Of a stretch of 64,000 nucleotides of DNA, positions 24,485 through 36,190 are shown piece by piece. This DNA comes from Chinchilla lanigera (taxonomy: Eukaryota > Chordata > Mammalia > Rodentia > Chinchillidae): NCBI RefSeq assembly GCF_000276665.1, contig NW_004955402.1:2001725-2065724 (forward strand), written 5' to 3'. Numbering within the stretch: the stretch's first letter is position 1; the number at the start of each line of letters is the position of its first letter. The notes below the pieces were generated by a model that saw nothing but the letters and a program-made list of their open reading frames with translations, made no database searches and had not been told where the DNA came from. The position numbers were made by a program, and so were the translations under genes.

Positions 24485-24620
24485 GTCACTTGCGGTCAGC
24501 CATACTCTGAAAACATTAAGTGGAAAACACTAGAAATAGACAGTTCATAAGTTTCAAATAGCTTTTACTACATCGAATTGTTACAATTGTTCCAGAATAT
24601 TCTTAGTTATTGTTAATGTC
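24485..24620 (-). mobile_element. Tigger-type DNA transposon relic, antisense, part 1
   Basis: GCGGTCAGCCATACTCTGAAA, AGTGGAAAACACTAGAAATAGACA and TTCATAAGTTTCAAAT follow the order at the end of a Tigger (pogo-like) element on the reverse strand. It then reaches TTCTTAGTTATTGTTAATGTCTTG before an L1 interrupts. The sequence continues at 24895. Confidence 0.65.
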
Positions 24621-24894
24621 TTGTGTTTTTTAATTTTAATTTTATTTTTGGCGGGAGGAAAGTTTCTTTTGCTCGTTTTTTTATTAGTGTGTGTTTGTGA
24701 CGCATGGCAATCACATTCCTCTTAGGAAGCTGGTGCGCGTATACACTGCATGTTAGTCATTCTGCTTCCCTCGCCCCCTCCTCGCCATCCTGTTCCCTCC
24801 TCGCCCGACCCCTTTCCATCTCCACACAGTCTACCTCCCTGATTCCTGTCATCTGTCTTTTATTTTGCTCTTTACATTATTTATAGCTTGGTTT
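24621..24894 (-). mobile_element. L1 3' UTR fragment, antisense, inserted in the Tigger
   Basis: Starts with T-rich sequence and continues with a pyrimidine-rich 3' UTR (CCCTCGCCCCCTCCTCG, CTCCCTGATTCCTGTC). It ends TTTATAGCTTGGTTTTCTCAC. The same order is seen in the L1 at 63097-63330, so it is a short 5'-truncated L1 tail. Confidence 0.65.
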
Positions 24895-25010
24895 TCTCAC
24901 TTTTAAATTAAACTTCATCCCAGATACCAGTGTATGGGAAAAGCATCTGTAGGGGTCCGTATACGCCGAGGGTTTCATGTCCACTGAACCTATTTGGCAG
25001 AGTTGAGAGG
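24895..25010 (-). mobile_element. Tigger-type relic, antisense, part 2
   Basis: AAATTAAACTTCATCCCAGATACCAGTGTATGGGAAAAGC and CGTATACGCCGAGGGTTTCATGTCC continue the Tigger order broken at 24620. Compare the other-strand copy at 31775-31920, which has GATAAAGTTTAGTTTATAAAT and ATAATCCAACC. The outer end is about 25010. Confidence 0.6.
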
Positions 25011-25309
25011 AGGCTCAGACAAGACACTGGGGAGAAAGAGCTCTTTCTGCCAGAAAGAGCTTGGCAGACCAAGAGAAGCTACGACTGTGGTAGAGAAAAG
25101 TCACAAATCTTGGGTGTGAGATGGATGCGTGCCTGTCCCAGGGCCACCGGGGCCGAGCTCTGAGAGGGAGAAGGGAAAGAACACAGTTTGCTCTGGTGTC
25201 ACCCTGAATGTTGGGAACCTTCTGAAGGAAAAGACACAATGTCCTGAACACCTTGGAGGGCAATTGTGGGAAGCAAATGGTGTGAAACTGAAGCTCCATT
25301 AGTACTTCA

Positions 25310-25450
25310 TTCAAACCAACCCTGGTTCTACTCTGGCTCTGAAATTTAGAAGTTGTATGATGCAGAGTCACTGCTTAACCCTCCTGAGATGCCAGTCTCC
25401 AGGTGGGAAATGTAGATACTTACACCTGTCTTCAGGAGGTTTTCTTGAAG
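25310..25450 (+). mobile_element. MIR SINE relic, sense
   Basis: GGTTCTACTCTGGCTCTGAAA, TAGAAGTTGTATGATGCAGAG, CACTGCTTAACCCTCCTGAG and GTGGGAAATGTAGATACTTACACC follow the MIR core in order. An ancient mammalian repeat with no coding role. Confidence 0.7.
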
Positions 25451-25749
25451 TCCAGATTTTTGTTCTCATATGGAATTTTTGTGATGCCTCACCTGCTGAG
25501 GTCCATGGCTTATATGATGGAAATGATAAGGAATCAACAAAAAGACATGGAATCAAATGACAGCTGACAGTGTGAGGGGTAACAGCACATGGAAACAGAT
25601 ACTAACATGTAAGGATGGCTGAGAACAGAGACCCTTAAGGAAAATATCAACAGTGTTTATCAGATATCTAAGCAAAAGCTGCCAGAAGACGGGACATGTT
25701 AGGGAGATAGCATCTAAGGAATGAAGCACATAGGAACACAATGAATCAA

Positions 25750-26720
25750 GGAAGTGAGAGATCCGTACATTGAAAACTGTAAAACACTGATGGAAGAAAC
25801 TGAAGAAGACACAGATAAATGGAAAAACCTTTTCTGTTCATAGATTAAACAAATTAATATTGTTAAAATTGCATTGGGTTCATACTACCCAATGAGATAT
25901 ACAGGTTCACCATCATTATCAAAATTTCAGTGGTATTTTTGCAGAAATATAAAAAAATTCCAAAATCAATATAAATCCACAAAAGGCACTTGGTATCCAA
26001 AAAAGCCTTGAGGGAAAAAAATAGGATCATATACTTCCTAATTTCAAATTATATTACAAAGCTGTAGTAATCAAAACCTCATGGTACTGGTATAAAGAAC
26101 AAGGATGTAGACCAATGGACAGAACAGAGAGCCCAGAAATAACCCTATGCATAAACAGTCCACCAAATTTTGATGAGGCCACCAGAAAAACACAAGACAT
26201 GGCTGTAAAATTCCTATTGCATGGTGGCTTTGAGGAGTATTTCTTAAACGTCTCACCAAAAGCCCAGACAACAAACGCAAAAATGGACAAGTAAGTTTGC
26301 ATCAAACTAAAGTGTCTGCACAGTAATGGAAGCAATCAGCAAAGGGAAAGGAAGCTGAAGGATAGGAGAAAACACTGGCAAACACAATCAGGGAAGAGGG
26401 TAACATTCAAAGTATGTAAGGAACTTGACAGTAAAGAAACAAACTAAGTCAATTAAAACTGAGAGATGAACTGAACAGACATTTTCTTCAGCAACATACC
26501 AATACCAACCGGTAGATGAAAAGGTGGTGAAATCACTCACTGTCAGGGAATTCAATGCGAAACCACAGTGAGACATCAGCTAGCACCTGTGAGGCTGCTA
26601 TCATAAAAAATACAAGAGATGTCTATTGGCAAGGGTGCAGAGAAAAGGGAGTCCTTGTCTGTGCTAATGGGAATGTAGATGCCCAGTGTAGCTGCCATAG
26701 AAAGCAACACATGTGTGCTG
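25750..26720 (+). mobile_element. L1 ORF2 3' relic, sense
   Basis: GAGAGATCCGTACATTGAAAAC, ATGGAAGAAACTGAAGAAGAC, AAGCTGTAGTAATCAAAACC, CATGGTACTGGTATAAAGAAC, AATGGACAGAACAGAGAGCC and GGCAAGGGTGCAGAGAAAAGG keep the order of L1 ORF2 up to its end. All frames contain stops. The 5' part is missing. Confidence 0.75.
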
Positions 26721-26894
26721 TGTGGATGGGTTGACTAGGTCGGGGGTTCCAGTGCTCTGTCCACATGCAGTAGCTGCAGTTTATGAAGGGTTTATCAAGA
26801 CAGAACATCATCTTAAATCAAAGTATGACTATGTGTCAAAACAGCATGGCACGCACCTCAGATATATACAACTGGAAGAAGGGCACACGGCTCT

Positions 26895-27452
26895 GACCAA
26901 AATGTATGGTGAATGTTTGCATTTAAAACCATGAATTACAGTAAAACACGTCATTGATAATTAATCCTCCTACAAACACAAACACTCCGAGCAACATCAA
27001 TACTCTGCTTTACGCACTGATCCCGTGGTTCTTGCCACTTTCTGAAGTGGTTCTGGAAGTTCTCTTCTGTGAGAGTCTTTACAGAATGTGATAAAAAATA
27101 TATAATAAGCACTGCTGCTGAGCACCATCCAACAGAAAGTCAGGCTCCTACACAACTGCTTCTGTGTCCTTATCCACCAGATCTGGTAACAGTGACTTCT
27201 GGCTTTTCCCCAACTCAAAATGACCATGGAAGGTAAGCATTTTGAATGGATTCAGAACATTGAGGCAGCCAGGGCAACTCAACTAAAGACCCTCAGGAAA
27301 GGACTTCCAGACCTGCTGCAGAAAGTGGCAGGGACAATGAGCTAAGTGCATTTGAAGTGAGTATTTTGAGGGAGATTGACAGTAATGTGTCTTTTACTGT
27401 GATAAATTTTTTTTAGAACTTAAATACTCACTGTATTTTTAGATCACCCCCC
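26895..27452 (+). mobile_element. Palindromic mariner derivative, copy 3
   Basis: Same architecture as copy 1. The left inverted arm is at 26895-27090 (GTGAATGTTTGCATTTAAAA; CCACTTTCTGAAGTGGTTCTGG). The junction GTGATAAAAAATAT lies at about 27088. A transposase C-terminal fragment read plus contains the observed residues KMTMEGKHFEWIQNIEAA (about 27210-27265). The right arm is about 27285-27452 (CTAAAGACCCTCAGG; CTGCTGCAGAAAGTGG). No functional frame. Confidence 0.75.
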
Positions 27453-30400
27453 CATATATTACTCAAAAAAAAGGTTTCATTTCTGAATTTGAATTGATTT
27501 ATGCCTAGAGCCTCAGGCAGAAGGGAAGGTGAGCTGCACCAGGGAGGGATCACAGAAAGCATTAAGGAGAAAAACTAGGAGGCCTGAACACCAGGGCAGT
27601 GCTACAGGAGCCAAAGGATAGCTTGGACATCACTTCAGGAAACTTTTGCTGGTCCCAGCCTCGTTTCCAGGGCTGCAAACTTCCTTCCAAGGGGACCCAA
27701 GGCCCTAATGCACAGGATCCCAGAGCTGAGGAGGGTCTCTGGATGGTTTCTAGACCAGCGCTGTGAAATAAATAATTCTGAGTCAAATCCAGTGATACAG
27801 GCAAGTGGCTGACCCTGGCAATGCTATTTGGGGGCAAAACAAAGAGTACATATAAAGTGACTGAACATTTCCTTGGTGGCTAATACGCAGGCTGCTGCTG
27901 CTTCCCCCAGAGCAGCAGAGGTGAACTGTTTGAAGAGGGCTTTGGACTCCCGAAGCAGCTCTGCTCACTGGGGTGAAGAGTCTCTGGCGTGCTTCTCTAA
28001 CAAGGGAAAAGGAGCACGATGTTTCGTGAGGTGCCCATGTAGTAGGCTGTTCTAACATCCCTTTCCTTCTGTGCGGTGGGGGCAGATGAGGTTGTCATTA
28101 AGAGCGACAGAGTACGGGACAGCTCTCGGCCAGGCGGGTGTGTCAGCACTCAGTACCTTCTGTGCCCAGTCACTCTGCTGAGAATATTCAGAAGTTCTCT
28201 TAGTTCATGTTCATGAATGCCTCAACAATCAGGGGTTTTTGTCATCTGCAACTGGGAAAACCTACATCCAGGGGACATCGTAAAGCCTGCCTGCAAAGGA
28301 GAGAGATGGGAGCGCAGACATGGCCCTCCCAGGGCTGCTTGTCTGGTGCTTTTTCTGTCGGTAACAGAAGATGTGCAGCCTCCCACACGCCTCCCGTCTG
28401 TCAGGGTACTCCTCACGGTGTTTCCATTCTCATCCCCAGTGGGGTTACCTGGGCACCAGGGACAGGTCACGTGCAGCCCGAGGATTATGCCATCCCCACA
28501 GGCTGCAGCATGGTACCCTTCCCTTACTGGCATGATGCTTAGTGTACAATTACTGCTCAGTTCTAAGCCTTGGTGTGTGGCTGCTTCTGCTGTTTAGCCT
28601 GCTGGCTCGGTGCTCCTCCACTCTATTTTCTTTTGGGTGTCGGGACGTCATCTGGTAAAAATGACTCCTCTAATAGCCACCTTGACTCCCGGTGACTGTG
28701 TGCCAAATGGATTGCCAGTGGCCCAAGTCTTTGAGCTTTCCTGGGCCTCTTGGAGGGAAAAGGGCTGCCATCCCCCTGTGCCCTGCTGGGACAGGGCCAC
28801 TCACGACTTTCCATCGCAGTGTGGCTCCCGCCAGTGCCTTCTCGGGAGTCTATGTCTGCTCTCTGCTTGCCTGGAAAGTGTTTTGTTATCACCCATTTCA
28901 GTGATGAAGAATTAAGGCAAATGTGGACTCTTTTGTTTTGGTTTGATTTTCTTAGTTGACTGATGTTTAAAACAACTGGCCTGGATGTTTGAATTGGAGA
29001 AGGAAGTCAGCTTGATGAGTCAACTCTGTGTGAGCACGTCATTAGCAGCACATATTTACATTAGTCTCAGTAAAAGCACACTTATTTGGACAAATGTGGA
29101 ACCAAATAGGAAACTGTTTACAGCACTGCTTTTGGCCAACTCAGAAAAGCTCATTCTGCAGACAGATCGGCAAACCAACCCTCTTTCCACCTGCACCCTG
29201 GCCTAGTAGCAGGGAATGCAGCCATGCCCTTGGTGGCCCATCTGTCAAAGTCAAAGTCAAAGTCAAAGTCACCCTTATGAGGATGTGTGGAGGCCACTCG
29301 GTTCCAGAGGTCCATTCGTGGAGAAGACTCTGGGCTCCTTGGTAAGTGTTTCTCCAGCAGCTCTTGAATGAAGCTAAAGATCAGATCCTTCCATTCTAGA
29401 AGACAGCCACTGCCTTTCCGAATGGTGTCAGTTTGTTTTTTCATGCTGGTGCCAATCTGGACCTTTGTAACCTCTTCCTGTCTGATCTAAGTCACATAAT
29501 TGTACAACCAGTGTTCCAGGCAGCACTGTGCTCTGCCCACAGCTCTTAGCACTCCTCAGCACCAGGCCTCTCAAGTGTTCTGATAAGCACATGGTTGCCA
29601 CCTCCATCACAACCAGCCCCTGCTGCCCTGCCTGGCCCTTTGCCTTGGCCTGTGTAACCCAACCTTGCAAGGTCCAAGTCATTGTTCCCCAATACAGTGG
29701 CACTCACAGGCCATGGAAGTGCATCAGCTCAGCAGGTGGCTGGAGAGGAGTGTGTGGCAGGGGCTGGGACATCTCTCCCAAGGGGTGCCCACAGCTCTGG
29801 CAGGCACCCACTAAGGCAGGGGTCCTCAGAGAGAGGCCAGACAAGATGGAAAGTCCCCAACCATCCAGGGGTACAGAAGACAGAAGTTTCAACAGGCACC
29901 CCTCCTCTTTCCGGAACTAGAAAACTGTGCAGAGCTGTTCTGCCCTGGAGGACAGACACCTGGCCTTCCCTCCAGGGCTTCAAGGAGGAACTCTTACCCA
30001 CACTCAGCCCACACACACTTACTCCACCACTTTCTCAGCATCTTTAGGAGAAAACAAGACATCCGTGGGACTCTGAAGCTGGTTCTGGACTCTGATGTCC
30101 ACACAAAGAGCATTTGTCGGGAACCATGCATCCCAGGGGGACTCCGGGTGCCCGGCTGTTTCTGCTCCCACTCAGGGAGGCCTGCTTTTGTTCTCTCCCG
30201 GGACCTCCTGCCAGCCTCTCCCTTATTGTTTGCAGGGGCCCAGATGATGTCCAGACCCAAGTTCCAAAGGGCTTCCAGTTGGAGATCCTTTTGAAGTTTA
30301 GTGTCTTGGGACCTTTTTATTTTAAATGTTATTTTAAGCACACATCGTGACTTGTTGACTCTTTTTGGGACTTCAGTTTGTGGTTGACATCCCAGAGCTC

Positions 30401-31254
30401 AGGAATGCATGTTTAATTTTGTTCATCCTATGACCAGTGTTTCATCTCAGACTAAATAGATGCACATTTTAGGAATCCCACAGAAACACTGAGAACAACA
30501 CTGGTGTTTATATAAATAAGTGCTTGCATGTTTAAGCATCTTTAACTAAAGGAAACAATTGGATTGGGCTCCAAAGGCTTTGTCAAGCTCCACTAAGCTC
30601 TTAGCTTGGCCATCAGCATTTCTTTCCCTCGCCTGTGTCCGTACAGCACTTTGTGTACATGGGCAGCTCGCGGTTTACTTATGGGTACCGTGTCCTCCCA
30701 TAGACAAGGGTCTCCGTGGCCCATAGCATCTAATGCAGAGAAGTTTCCCCTGTGGGACGGAGACTGAGCTCGGGCTGAATTTTGACAATGGTAGGTTTTT
30801 CACGCTCTGAGAAATGCATTAAGAGGAGCTGCTGAAGTTGGATGGATGATGGGAGGGCTTCGAGAAAGGACGAGAAGGCAATGATGCCTTTGCACTTTCC
30901 CGAAAATCTCTGTGGAGGCTGCAGTTTTGCTCAGATGAACAACTCCAACACCAGAAAGGTGGACACCTAGGTCACCATGGCCTACAAGCTTCTGTTTGGC
31001 TGGGCTGGATTTGTGGAGAACAGCTGTGTACTTTCTTCATGTGTGGATCAAGTGTCAAGCATACCAGCCCCAGTGCCTTGAGCTTTCATGAGTAGAGACG
31101 AGAAGGAAAGGACACTCAGGGAGGGTTAGAGGACATGAGAAGTCCCCTCATGCTGCTCAGCCATACCAGCAGAGACAGTGGGGAATGTACTCATAGCCTA
31201 TGTCATAGGCACAGAATTCCTCACACAAATTAATTCCACAATTCTAATGTGAGA
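27453..31254. other. 3.8-kb stretch without recognised gene
   Basis: Moderate-GC sequence with open frames up to about 130 codons that overlap on both strands. The only distinct local repeat is the GTCAAA hexamer array at 29244-29270. No exon could be supported by codon or motif evidence. Confidence 0.45.
29244..29270. repeat. GTCAAA hexanucleotide array, about 4.5 units
   Basis: Perfect head-to-tail GTCAAA units, probably a polymorphic microsatellite. Each unit carries GTCA, a half-site recognised by several bZIP and nuclear-receptor factors, but a regulatory role is only a possibility. Confidence 0.85.
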
Positions 31255-31350
31255 ATAGGTGAGGAAAGAGGGTCATGCCCAGGCCCACAGCTGGCAAGGC
31301 TGCTTGGGCCATTTGAATGGCAGCAGAGTGCAGAGCTGTCAGGGTTTCCA
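31255..31350 (-). mobile_element. MIR-like relic, antisense
   Basis: GGTGAGGAAAGAGGGTCATGCC followed by CCCACAGCTGGCAAGGCTGC resembles the reverse strand of the MIR core. Short and diverged. Confidence 0.4.
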
Positions 31351-31774
31351 GGGGATTCTAATAGTCGTGTGGTCAGAGTTCCCTGAATAAATAGCTTCCA
31401 TTTCCACTCCTGCTGCCAGCTAGCCCAGCAGGGACCACCTAGGTTGCATACTTCTGAAGGAAGCAAAGAAATGGGAAGGCAGGTTCTCTCTCCACACCCT
31501 TCCCAAGGCTGGCTCTCTCAGACCTGCCTTTATGGCATGTTTGTTCATTCCCTCTTAAAATTTAAATGCTACCAGCTTAACTTAGTTTGCATCCTTAAAG
31601 CCTACACCTGCTTACAGATGGGCTTTAGAAGCTTCATTAGAAATAAGCACTTGGTGAGGGAGTGGGAGGGAGCAGGAAACTGGGCAACCCACATCTGTGA
31701 TTTGTTGATGGCCAGTCTTTCACCCTTCCTGCTAGCCACACCCTTCTCATGTGACCACAGCTGCCCCATCACGA

Positions 31775-32338
31775 GGTGAGGTAGTCCTGGGGCACATAAT
31801 CCAACCCCCCACAGATGCCTGAAAACACAGACATCACTGGGCCCTACAGATACTATGTTTTTCCCTATGCATGAATACTTAGGATAAAGTTTAGTTTATA
31901 AATCAGGCACAGTAAGACATTACAATACTAATCGATATAAAATAGAACTATCACGAAAGTGTACTGTAATGAAAGTCACACAAATGTGTGGGGTTTTTTT
32001 TTTTAAAATATTTTACTATACTGTAAATCATAGCAACCTCAGCATATTTTTTTTTTGGCCTTATTAAGACAGAAGCTTCCATTTTTTTCACCAAAAGAAC
32101 AACTTATGTCTTCTACTTGACATATCCAAATTGCTAGCACTACCAGTCTTGAATTTTGGGGTCATTATTGAGTGAAATATAAGCACCATGATACTGTGAC
32201 ATTTGTCCTGATAACCAAAGTGTGAGTAAGTGATTCATCAGGGGGTAGTATATACAACAAGGAAACACTGGGCACAGCCATGACCAACATCCTGGGTGGG
32301 GTAGCACAAGAGCTCAGTGTACTAGTCAGAACGATATA
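31775..32338 (+). mobile_element. Tigger-type DNA transposon relic, part 1
   Basis: CACATAATCCAACCCCCCAC, AGATGCCTGAAAACACAGACATC, CTATGTTTTTCCCTATGCATG, GATAAAGTTTAGTTTATAAATC and GCACAGTAAGACATTACAAT are followed by TGAGTGAAATATAAGCACC, CCTGATAACCAAAGTG and ACTAGTCAGAACGATATA. This is the order of the 5' and 3' ends of a non-autonomous (internally deleted) Tigger. It is interrupted at 32338 by the MaLR element and resumes at 34156. Confidence 0.75.
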
Positions 32339-32670
32339 TGTGACTGTTAAATTTAACTGTCAGCTTTTTTGGCTGACAGACACTGAGGGGGTTAGTCACT
32401 ACACTCTGGGTGTGTCTGGTTTGGTCATAGGGGCATGACCTTAGAGGGTATACCTGGTCCCTGGCCCCTTTCACTTGGCACTGTTCTTCTTTTCTGTTTC
32501 CTGATCACCACGAAGTGAGCAGCTATGCTCCACCATGATACCTTTGCTTTAGAGCCAGCTTACCACAGACCAACCCTCTAAAACCATGAGTCAAATAAGC
32601 CTCCACTCCTCCAGTTGCAGGTATCCAGTACTTTTTTTTTTTATTTTACAGAAATGGGAAAGCTAATACA
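32339..32670 (+). mobile_element. MaLR 5' LTR
   Basis: Starts TGTGACTGTTAAATTTAACTGTC and ends GGGAAAGCTAATACA, 332 bp. Preceded by ATATA, which nearly matches the ATATG after the partner LTR. The two LTRs align over their full length with clear divergence, so the insertion is old. Confidence 0.85.
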
Positions 32671-33819
32671 GAAAATTGTACCAGAGAAGTGAGGTCATTG
32701 GTGTGACTATGCCTATGTGGTTCAGAAGCATTTGGAAATGGTTTGTGGAAAGAGTTTGGAAATGTTTGGAGATATGAACTAAGAAGCCCTAAAATGCTAT
32801 AAGCTCAAAAGACCAGAATCCTGATAGGAATACAGACAGTAAACCTTGCAAACTAAGGTTTTACTGTACTTTGAATGGGAGCAAGAAGAGAGAAGCCTAG
32901 AGGGTATCTCAAGAATCAACAAAACCCCACCCATTGCAGGCTGAAGAGCAAAAGTATACACTTTTCATTTGAGGAGAGACCTCCTAGGGACTTGGTTTCC
33001 CAAGATTCATTTCACCATGCTCAGCCATTCAGGTGCTCAGAGAGCACTAGCCATAATGCAATGTGGCCTGATTACTGCTTAGGCTGGCAGCTGACCTTGG
33101 CACTGTTTATATGATACAGGTTTCACTGGCACACAGAATACAAGTGTTGTGGGGTCAGGGAGGCTTCCACCCAGATTTTCAAAGAAAGGCCAGGCAAGGA
33201 GCTCCTAAGAGAACAGCACATTACACTGTATGAATAAAGGTAACAGTGTAGTAAAAGCCCCAGGAAGTCAGAACTACCAGGAATGTGGAACATCTTCCAA
33301 GGAAAGCTGCAGGCTACAAGTGCAGCCAGTCCAAGAGAAAGAACTACGAGGGCTACAAATAGCAAGGACAGGGGAAGAGCCACTCAAGCTCTTTGGAACT
33401 CACATCTTGCCAGTATGATCCTTGGATGCCAGACACAGTGCTATATGATTTAATGTTTGTCATGCTGGCTTTCAGTTTTGCTTTGGGCTGCTTCTTTTCT
33501 ATCCCTCTATTCCTCTCTTTTGGAATGGAGTGCTTACCCTGTGCCACTGTATTTTGAGATTAAGAAACTTGCTCTTTAAATTCGACAGAGGTTCACCGTT
33601 AAGTATTTGCCTTGAATCTCAGAGGAGACTTTGACTTAGACTTTTGAGCAATACTGAAACTGTTGTGATTTCAGGGAAGAGATTATTGCATTTTCAGTTG
33701 TACACAGGATAGCAGTATCATATTAGCTGGAATTATGAACTTGTTATGTGCATTATCTTTACTTGAAGATTATAGTTTAAGGAGATGTGCTTGGGTGTTG
33801 AAGCTGACAAGGGATGGGA
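32671..33819 (+). mobile_element. MaLR internal region, non-coding
   Basis: Begins GAAAATTGTACCAGAGAAGTG, in the primer-binding position. It continues with GTCATTGGTGTGACTATGCC, TTGTGGAAAGAGTTTGG and ACCTTGCAAACTAAGGTT, and later TTTTGAGATTAAGAAACTTG and CTCAGAGGAGACTTTGACTTAGAC. It ends in a purine-rich tract, GACAAGGGATGGGA (33806-33819), just before the 3' LTR. At about 1.15 kb with no open reading frame it is typical of MaLR elements, which depend on ERVL proteins in trans. Confidence 0.8.
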
Positions 33820-34155
33820 TGTGACAGTTAAATTTAATTGTCAACTAATTGACTTGGAAGTTGCTTAGGAAATTAGCAGAGCACTCTTCGAGGTGTGTCT
33901 GGGTGGGTCATGGAGCCATGGCTTTGGGGTCTGGCTCTGGTTCCTCTCCCATTCTCCTTGGCCAATCTTCCCCCATGCTGCTTACCAGCCATCAGAACCT
34001 GAACATCTTTGCTCTACCACGTCCTCTCACGATGATGCTTCTGTTTTAGAGCCAGTGACTGTGCGATAAACCCTCTGAAATCATGAGCCAATCAAACTTC
34101 TCTTAAGTTGTGGGCATCCAGATTTTCCCCATCAGTGGGAAATTCAAGCAATACA
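33820..34155 (+). mobile_element. MaLR 3' LTR
   Basis: Starts TGTGACAGTTAAATTTAATTGTC and ends AATTCAAGCAATACA, 336 bp. Followed by ATATG. Together with 32339-32670 and the internal region it makes a structurally complete 1.8-kb MaLR element. Confidence 0.85.
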
Positions 34156-34255
34156 ATATGCAATTTAAAACTGAAGAATTTTTTATTTAATATTTTCAGA
34201 CCATAGTTAGTCTCATGACTGAAACCACCAAAAGCAAAATCTCTGATAAAAGGGT
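34156..34255 (+). mobile_element. Tigger-type relic, part 2
   Basis: GCAATTTAAAACTGAAGAATT, TTTTTTATTTAATATTTTCAGACC, GTCTCATGACTGAAACCACC and AAGCAAAATCTCTGATAAAAGGG continue the Tigger 3' end exactly where the MaLR interrupted it. This is the terminal inverted repeat region. Confidence 0.75.
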
Positions 34256-35002
34256 GTATTTGCCAGCAGCTTAATTCTGCTCATGGCCATGCAACTTGCC
34301 TTGGTCAATGGGACAGGTGAAGTGCAAGCAGAGCCTTGAGAGGCACTCAACTAACTGGCTTGATCGCTCTCACACCTTTGCAGTTGCCATGAGAACATGT
34401 CCTTACCCGCTCTCTGGGTGATGAAAGACACATGGGTCCAAAGCAAGAAGCGCCAACCACCAAAGCCAGGGAAGTATATGGCCTGAGCTGAGGACGGGGA
34501 AGCCAGGGCCAGCCACATCTAGAAATGGGAGTGAATCCACTCACATCAGTGGAGTACTCCGGGGCTGAGTTACATAAATGCACTGAACTTTTTGGGTTGT
34601 TTGTTGCACTGCATCATTATTACAATAGACAGCTGCTATATGGGAGGAAACAGCCCAGGATAGAGACAGTGGGAAACTATGAGGAGACAAAACTTGCCTT
34701 CCTCACAACTCTGAGCGTAACTTCTGCCTCACACTCAGGCAATCAGAATGACTGTAGGATATGCAAAGCTAATAGGAATGACACAGCTACCCATTCTTTG
34801 TAAGTGGGAGACAAATATGTCCTCAGACAAAGGCAGAGATGTGGCATCTGTATATTTATGTGTGTCTTCTGCTGGAGGGGTGGAGAAGGCAAGGAGGGAG
34901 GAAACAAGACTCGTGCCATGGCTATTAGGTGCCATCATGTGTTATATGGGTCACCCTTTGGCTCTCAGCTGATCAGCACTAGTTTCCTGTGCTTCAGGAA
35001 TT
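34256..35002. other. Spacer without recognised gene
   Basis: Unique-looking sequence. No supported features. Confidence 0.4.
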
Positions 35003-35358
35003 ACTATTGTTTGGATAAGTGTCCCCAGAGTCCCAGGTATTAAAAACTGGTCCCCAGTTCATGGTGCTACTGGGAGATCATGAGGCTTTTAGGATGTGGG
35101 GACTGGTGGGAGGAAGAGAGGTTATTGGGGGCATGGCCTTGAAGGGGATTGTGAGACTCCAGTCCCTCCCACCTTTGCTTCTGGGTGGCCATGGCATGAG
35201 CAGCTTTCTCCACCACACGCTCCCGCCCAGATGTGCTGCCTCCCAAAAGCACCAAAGCAGTGGAGCTACTGACCATGGATGGATACTTCTTCATCTGTGA
35301 GCCAAAATAAAGCTTTATTCCTTATAAGCTGATTATTCTAGACATTTTGTCACAGTGA
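35003..35358 (+). mobile_element. MaLR-type solo LTR, sense
   Basis: ATTGTTTGGATAAGTGTCCCC at the start. GGTTATTGGGGGCATGGCC, CTGTGAGCCAAAATAAAGC (AATAAA signal at about 35306) and TAAGCTGATTATTCTAGACATTTTGTCACAGTG mark the rest, as in the copy at 15818. Confidence 0.8.
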
Positions 35359-35867
35359 GAGACCCTTTCTCCCCTCTCTGGATGGAAAGGCTGAGTCCTA
35401 CACCACTGAAGCAATTTAGCCATATTAATCAAAGGGTGGCAAACATCCATCAAGGAGCCAACAGCAAATATTTCAGGCCGGGCAGGCCCAGGGCAGTCTC
35501 TATCATCGTCACTTCTGCAGCCACTGTGGCACAGAAGTAGTTGCAGATAAAATGGAAATGAGCACATGTGTACCCAAAAAGATCAGTTTAGGAACTCTGA
35601 CACTGAACCACATGTTTTCTCATGTCACAAAATGCCCCTCCTCAACAATTTAAAAAAGTGAAAACCATCCTTAGCTCACAAGCTATATAAAAGTGGGCAA
35701 GAGTCCAGTCTAGGAACCTTTGGTAGGAATGTCAGGGCTTAGATTCAAAACGTCGCAAGAAACAGGCCAAAGAAACCTCTGTAGAATTCCTGTGTTTCTG
35801 AGGTTCTGTTCCCTTCTTAAGGGCCACCCCAAACCCTCCTGTGTGAAAACATCAAGAACTTATCCAG

Positions 35868-35983
35868 AGGGCTGGGGGTTTAGCTCAGCGGCAAAGTGCC
35901 TGCCTGGCAAGCACAAGGTCGTGAGTTCGATTCCTAGTACCACAAGAAAAACAAAAAAACCAAAACAAACAAACAAACAAAAA
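35868..35983 (+). mobile_element. ID-type SINE, sense, young
   Basis: GGGCTGGGGGTTTAGCTCAG, GCCTGCCTGGCAAGCAC and GTGAGTTCGATTCC keep the pol III A and B boxes. An A-rich tail with CAAA repeats follows. Perfect 14-bp target duplication AAGAACTTATCCAG at 35854-35867 and 35984-35997. Confidence 0.95.
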
Positions 35984-36087
35984 AAGAACTTATCCAGCTC
36001 GCTCATGGAACGTGTTAAACACAGTGTGCTGAAGTGCTCACACTTCATTCACAGTTTTCTTGGAATCCACTGGATTGATTCAGGCTG

Positions 36088-36190
36088 TATGTGTGCGTGT
36101 CTGTGTGTGTGTCTGTGTGCGTGTCTGTGTGCGTGTCTGTGTGCGTGTCTGTGTGTGAGTCTGTGTGCATGTCTGTGTGTGTCTGTGTGA
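36088..36190 (+). repeat. GT-rich minisatellite
   Basis: About 100 bp built from GTGTGCGTGTCT- and GTGTGTGTCT-type units (12-16 bp). Purine/pyrimidine alternation could allow Z-DNA. It explains the histidine/threonine-rich open frames on the minus strand. Confidence 0.9.
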
